Made by a program: the position numbers and the translations under genes. A model generated the notes under the pieces. It saw nothing but the letters and a program-made list of their open reading frames with translations, searched no databases and was not told where the DNA came from. Source: Stagnihabitans sp039932095 (GTDB lineage: Bacteria; Pseudomonadota; Alphaproteobacteria; Rhodobacterales; Rhodobacteraceae). From it: a stretch of 7,741 nt of DNA. This document shows positions 5,831 to 7,741 of this stretch, piece by piece (the first letter of the stretch is position 1; each line of letters starts with the position of its first letter). The stretch lies in NCBI GenBank assembly GCA_039932095.1, contig JBDTQR010000204.1, positions 1 through 7,741 on the forward strand, written 5' to 3'.

Positions 5831-6901
5831 ATGAAAAAACTACTGATTCTTACAACAGCACTAACGGCGGTGTCCTTTGCGGCACGCGCGGATGTGACGG
5901 TTGTGTCGTGGGGCGGCGCCTATACCAAAAGCCAGGTCGAGGCGTATCACAAGCCCTTTACCGCGGCGACCGGCATCAATGTGACCTCGGTCGATGCCGA
6001 TAACCCGGCTCCGATGGTGAAAACCCAGGAAGAGGCCGGCAACGTCACCATCGACGTGGCCGACGTGGAATACTCTGATGCCGTTCGTCTGTGCGACGAA
6101 GGCATGCTGGAGCCGATCGGCATGGACGCGCTGCCTGCCGGTGCCGATGGCACGTCCGCGGCGGATGACTTCCTGCCGGGTGCAGTGACCGACTGCGCCG
6201 TGGCCACGATCGTGTTCTCGACCGTGTTCGGCTATGACACCACCAAGTTCCCTGAAGGCCCGACCTCGATGGCGGACTTCTTCGACACCACCAAGTTCCC
6301 CGGCAAGCGCGGCATGCGCAAGGGTGCCAAGGCCAACCTCGAAATGGCGCTGATGGCAGACGGTGTTGCGGCGGCGGATGTTTATGACGTTCTGGGCACG
6401 CCCGAGGGTGTCGACCGCGCTTTTGCCAAGCTTGACACCATCAAGAAGGATGCAGTCTGGTGGGAAGCCGGATCGCAGGCGCCGCAATTGCTGGCGGACG
6501 GCGAAGTTGCGATGACCACGGCCTATAACGGCCGTCTGTTCTCGGCAGCGGTTGACGATGGCAAGCCGTTCAAGACGGTCTGGGATGGTCAGGTTTACGA
6601 ATATGACCTGTTCGTCATTCCGAAGGGCGCGCCGCATCTGGACGAAGCGATGCAGTTCGTGAAGTTCGCGACCGCGGCCCAGGCGCTGGCCGATCAGGCC
6701 AAGTGGATTTCCTATGGTCCGGCACGCAAGTCGTCGTCGGCCCTGGTGGGGATGTTCAACGATGGCAAGACCGAGATGGGCCCCTACATGCCGACCTCGC
6801 CGGACAACCTGAAGAACGCGCTTTATTCCAACTATGAGTTCTGGGTTGACCATGATGCAGAGTTGAACGCGCGGTTCAACGCCTGGCTGGCCGCAAACTG
6901 A
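5831..6901 (+). CDS. Periplasmic substrate-binding protein, spermidine/putrescine (COG0687, PotD-like) class
   Basis: The product is 356 residues with a Sec signal peptide MKKLLILTTALTAVSFAARA, predicted to be cut before Asp21, so it acts in the periplasm and delivers ligand to the permease. The mature start DVTVVSWGGAYTKSQ and the later segments WWEAGSQAPQLLADGEVAM, AYNGR and YDLFVIPKGAPH are characteristic of the polyamine-binding family. By hand alignment Asp259 (EYDLFVIP) falls where E. coli PotD has Asp257 (recalled as WMDSLAIP), a ligand-amine contact, whereas the PotD Trp255 position is Glu257 here. The ligand may therefore be cationic but need not be spermidine. Cys88 and Cys122 could form a disulfide. 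The start is supported by GGGAG at 5818-5822, 8 nt upstream. Hairpins precede the gene and an intrinsic terminator follows it, arguing for high, separately tuned expression. Confidence 0.93.
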   Translation: MKKLLILTTALTAVSFAARADVTVVSWGGAYTKSQVEAYHKPFTAATGINVTSVDADNPAPMVKTQEEAGNVTIDVADVEYSDAVRLCDEGMLEPIGMDALPAGADGTSAADDFLPGAVTDCAVATIVFSTVFGYDTTKFPEGPTSMADFFDTTKFPGKRGMRKGAKANLEMALMADGVAAADVYDVLGTPEGVDRAFAKLDTIKKDAVWWEAGSQAPQLLADGEVAMTTAYNGRLFSAAVDDGKPFKTVWDGQVYEYDLFVIPKGAPHLDEAMQFVKFATAAQALADQAKWISYGPARKSSSALVGMFNDGKTEMGPYMPTSPDNLKNALYSNYEFWVDHDAELNARFNAWLAAN

Positions 6902-6907
6902 TGTCTG

Positions 6908-6939
6908 GGGCGGGTGCGAGAGGTCGCACCCGCCCTTTT
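6908..6939 (+). terminator. Strong intrinsic terminator between binding-protein and permease genes
   Basis: GGGCGGGTGCGA (6908-6919) pairs perfectly with TCGCACCCGCCC (6924-6935), a 12-bp stem with a GAGG loop followed by TTTT. It lies 6 nt after the binding-protein stop and only 23 nt before the permease start. Because the permease belongs to the same transporter, this probably acts as a partial terminator or a 3'-end stabilising stem that keeps permease expression below that of the binding protein. Confidence 0.9.
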
Positions 6940-6962
6940 CCTATCTGGATGAAGGAATAACG

Positions 6963-7741
6963 ATGGCTGTGATCGACGCTGCGGGCACCGGACTGCTGAC
7001 CACCGCCGATGGCCGGCCGTTGAAAGAGGCATTGGCCGGGGCACAACGCCGGGCCAAATGGCGGGCGTTTCTGCTGGTGTCGCCATTGCTGGTGTTCATT
7101 CTGATCACCTTCGTCTCGCCAATCCTTCAGGTGTTGCAGCAATCGGTCTACAATCCGCGATTCTCCGAAAACATGCCGGGGATGGTGCAATGGTTCGCCA
7201 CCCATCCGCTGGGAACCGAGCCGGACGAAGCGGCTTATACCGTTCTGGTCGACGACCTGAAAGCCGCCGCTGCCGCGAGGACGGTGGCTGTTGCGGGTGA
7301 GCGGGTGAATTTTGCGTTGCCGGGTACCCGGTCGCTGTTCACCAAGGCCGGGCGGGACGCCAAGAAGCTGACACCGCCCTACAAGGAATCGCTGATCGCG
7401 CTGGATCCGCAATGGGGCGACGCCGAGTTGTGGGGCGTGATGCGGCAGGTGTCTTCGGCCTATACGATTGAATTCTTTCTGAATGCAGTGGACCGCAAAT
7501 TCGACAAGGACGGCCATATCGTGCGGGTGGACGAAAACCTGCGGGTCTATGTCGATCTTTTCCTTCGGACCTTCGAGATGTCGGCGCTGATCACGGTGCT
7601 GTGCCTGGTTCTGGCCTATCCGGTGGCCCATCTGCTGGCCGTGCTGCCGGTGCGGACTTCGAACCTGCTGATGATATTGGTGCTGCTGCCGTTCTGGACC
7701 TCGCTTCTGGTGCGCACCACGTCGTGGATCGTGCTGTTGCA
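6963..7741 (+). CDS. ABC transporter permease, PotB-like, with large periplasmic insertion (3' end outside window)
   Basis: ATG 6963 follows a clear ribosome site (GAAGGAA, 6951-6957) and the frame stays open for 259 codons to the edge, with no stop. Sequence: a cytoplasmic N-terminus about 1-34; first membrane helix about 35-57 (AFLLVSPLLVFILITFVSPI); a hydrophilic segment about 58-203; second helix about 204-226 (MSALITVLCLVLAYPVAHLL); third helix starting about 233 (NLLMILVLLPFWTSLLVRTT). The LAYPVA and LPFWTSLLVRT segments are characteristic of spermidine/putrescine-class inner-membrane permeases. The roughly 145-residue loop between helices one and two is far longer than in E. coli PotB and would face the periplasm. 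The conserved EAA coupling loop is expected beyond the window. A second permease gene probably follows, as these systems usually use two, but that is inference. Confidence 0.92.
   Translation, partial: MAVIDAAGTGLLTTADGRPLKEALAGAQRRAKWRAFLLVSPLLVFILITFVSPILQVLQQSVYNPRFSENMPGMVQWFATHPLGTEPDEAAYTVLVDDLKAAAAARTVAVAGERVNFALPGTRSLFTKAGRDAKKLTPPYKESLIALDPQWGDAELWGVMRQVSSAYTIEFFLNAVDRKFDKDGHIVRVDENLRVYVDLFLRTFEMSALITVLCLVLAYPVAHLLAVLPVRTSNLLMILVLLPFWTSLLVRTTSWIVLL

Noticed and set aside
6236..6300. 17-bp direct repeat (GACACCACCAAGTTCCC) at 6236-6252 and 6284-6300
   Set aside because: Both copies encode DTTKFP within segments conserved in this protein family, in frame and 48 bp apart; codon bias explains the identity.
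5861..6853. Minus-strand open frame of 330 codons opposite the binding-protein gene
   Set aside because: It mirrors the binding-protein frame, has His/Arg-rich composition and no plausible start signal.

Overview
The window reads as a chromosomal segment of a high-GC alphaproteobacterium, most likely a member of the Roseobacter group / Rhodobacteraceae. This rests on three things: the strong G/C third-position bias, the RTX protein whose N-terminal domain and C-terminal Hint domain are of a kind I recall as frequent in that family, and the style of the polyamine-type ABC transporter. It is a family-level inference, not a species identification. Every gene I can support is on the + strand; the long minus-strand open frames lie opposite real genes and show no recognisable protein features.

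Layout. (1) 1-1652: an exported, cysteine-containing protein with a glycine-zipper segment, a peptidoglycan-binding-like domain, an acidic Ca-type loop and a degenerate Sel1-like repeat. Its start codon is cut by the window edge by one base. It ends at a good intrinsic terminator (1662-1697). (2) 1744-1830: tRNA-Leu(GAG) with encoded CCA, enclosed by a perfect 10-bp inverted repeat that abuts it on both sides. (3) 1841-2098: intergenic leader with a doubtful 37-codon Cys-rich open frame ending 3 nt before the next gene. (4) 2099-4477: a 792-residue RTX protein with about 22 calcium-binding nonapeptides in two blocks and a C-terminal Hint (hedgehog/intein-type) domain. (5) 4661-7741 and beyond: an ABC importer operon of the spermidine/putrescine (COG0687-type) class, in the order ATPase, periplasmic binding protein, permease. 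The permease runs off the right edge.

How the parts work together. The transporter genes form one unit: binding protein captures substrate in the periplasm, permease forms the channel, ATPase drives uptake. Expression appears graded by RNA structure: two back-to-back hairpins precede the binding-protein gene and a textbook intrinsic terminator sits between it and the permease gene. This would make the binding protein much more abundant than the membrane component. The RTX-Hint protein and the peptidoglycan-binding protein are separate envelope/secreted proteins with no evident functional tie to the transporter.

I found no mobile element, CRISPR array, toxin-antitoxin pair or clearly undescribed multi-gene system. 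The observations most worth a second look are the tRNA-flanking inverted repeat, the RTX-Hint architecture, the large periplasmic insertion in the permease and the RNA structures punctuating the transporter operon.
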